Assembly: GCA_002779045.1 (NCBI GenBank)
Contig: PEXO01000246.1
Coordinates: 1-5,339 of the forward strand
Source of the DNA: Elusimicrobia bacterium CG08_land_8_20_14_0_20_59_10
Lineage (GTDB): Bacteria; Elusimicrobiota; Elusimicrobia; Elusimicrobiales; UBA9959
DNA length: 5,339 bases
Reading direction: 5' to 3'
The notes under the pieces are model-generated. The model ran no database searches. It was not told the origin of the DNA and saw nothing but the letters and a program-made list of their open reading frames with translations. Made by a program: the position numbers and the translations under genes. Below, one piece after another: positions 4,683 through 5,339 of the stretch (the stretch's first letter is position 1; the number at the start of each line of letters is the position of its first letter).

Positions 4683-5339
4683 TTACCCGCCGCTCTTGTT
4701 CTTGATAGCTTCAGCCGCCGTTTCCGTGTCGCTGAAGTGAATGGCGCCGTCCTTTAAGACCTGGTAGTTCTCGTGGCCTTTGCCGGCTATCAGTATTATA
4801 TCGCCTTTGGCGGCCAGCGCCACGGCCTTGTTGATGGCTTCTTTGCGGCCGGGGATAATTTCATAGTTTTCGAAATCGCCCTTTATTCCCAGCTCGATGT
4901 CGGAAAAGATCTGCGCGGGGTCCTCCGTGCGCGGGTTGTCGTCGGTGACGATGACCTTATCGCTGAAGGAACAGGAAACCTTCCCCATCGGGCCGCGCTT
5001 GGTGCGGTCCCTGTCCCCGCCGCAGCCGAACACGGTTATGAGGCGGTTATGGGGCATCAGCTTCAGGTTGGAAAGCACGTTCTCAAGGGCGGCGTCGGTA
5101 TGCGCGTAATCCACAAAGAGCCTGAAGTCCTGGCCCAGGTCCACCCGCTCCAGGCGGCCCGGCACGTTCTTCAGCGTTTCCACACCCTCCACCGCGGAGC
5201 ACATGGGGGTTCCGCCCGCCGTGGCGCAGGCTATGGCCGCCAGGGCGTTGTAGACATTGTGCCGCCCCAGCAGATGCAGCTTTACCGGCAGCGACTCCCG
5301 GTCCGTCTTCAGGACAAAGCGGGTCATATCCTCCAGCAC
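4683..5339 (-). CDS. murE: MurE, UDP-MurNAc-tripeptide ligase (mDAP type), C-terminal part
   Basis: MurE adds the third residue of the peptidoglycan stem peptide to UDP-MurNAc-L-Ala-D-Glu, using ATP. The visible 218 residues are the end of the central domain and the whole C-terminal domain. About 260-280 residues, including the P-loop, lie beyond the right edge; the GTG at the edge is an internal codon, not a start. In local numbering the motifs are LLGRHNVYNALAA (23-35), VPGRLERVD (59-67), DYAHTDAALENVL (77-89), VFGCGGDRDRTKRGPMG (103-119), TDDNPRTEDP (132-141), PGRKEAI (163-169) and GKGHENYQ (186-193). The DNPR form at 134-137 is the signature of enzymes that select meso-diaminopimelate rather than lysine. 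So the organism most likely has mDAP-type, Gram-negative-like peptidoglycan. It is the upstream partner of murF in the same transcript. Confidence 0.96.
   Translation of the reverse strand: MLEDMTRFVLKTDRESLPVKLHLLGRHNVYNALAAIACATAGGTPMCSAVEGVETLKNVPGRLERVDLGQDFRLFVDYAHTDAALENVLSNLKLMPHNRLITVFGCGGDRDRTKRGPMGKVSCSFSDKVIVTDDNPRTEDPAQIFSDIELGIKGDFENYEIIPGRKEAINKAVALAAKGDIILIAGKGHENYQVLKDGAIHFSDTETAAEAIKNKSGG

Noticed and set aside
4001..4705. Plus-strand open frame of 234 codons
   Set aside because: It is antisense to murF, where all catalytic motifs are present. Long shadow frames are expected in GC-rich genes.

Overview
The window carries part of the division and cell wall (dcw) cluster of a fairly GC-rich bacterium with meso-diaminopimelate peptidoglycan. 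On the minus strand, reading from the right edge, are the C-terminal half of murE, all of murF, and, after an interruption of about 3.1 kb, the first 64 codons of mraY running off the left edge. The MurE fragment has the DNPR motif of mDAP-adding enzymes. The secreted clostripain-like protease and the general style of the Mur proteins would suit an uncultured Gram-negative-type lineage. Elusimicrobiota is my guess, held with low confidence because no marker here decides it.

Layout from left to right: mraY start (minus, 1-192). Then a 261-base gap (193-453) holding a terminator-like hairpin directly before the mraY ribosome binding site, an AT-rich promoter-like stretch, and a block of degenerate 22-bp tandem repeats. 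Then a two-gene AbiE-type toxin-antitoxin operon on the minus strand: nucleotidyltransferase toxin 454-1173 and winged-helix antitoxin/repressor 1136-1747. Its promoter (TTGACT, 17 bp, TATTCT) has a 6+6 inverted repeat just downstream, between the -10 and the start codon. Then a divergent intergenic region with overlapping GC-rich hairpins, and a plus-strand secreted C11 (clostripain-family) cysteine peptidase, 1980-3281. A 52-bp convergent gap with terminator-like hairpins for both strands separates it from murF (3334-4674), which is 8 bp downstream of murE (4683 to beyond the right edge).

How the genes work together: MurE adds meso-DAP and MurF adds D-Ala-D-Ala to the UDP-MurNAc peptide in the cytoplasm, and MraY moves the product onto the undecaprenyl lipid carrier to give lipid I. 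These three genes are normally contiguous. Here the murE-murF transcript probably ends after murF, and mraY has been placed downstream of a toxin-antitoxin operon in the same orientation. So mraY either has its own promoter or depends on read-through from abiE. The abiE pair and the protease look like an accessory cargo block lodged between two essential genes. I saw no transposase, integrase, tRNA, rRNA or CRISPR array.
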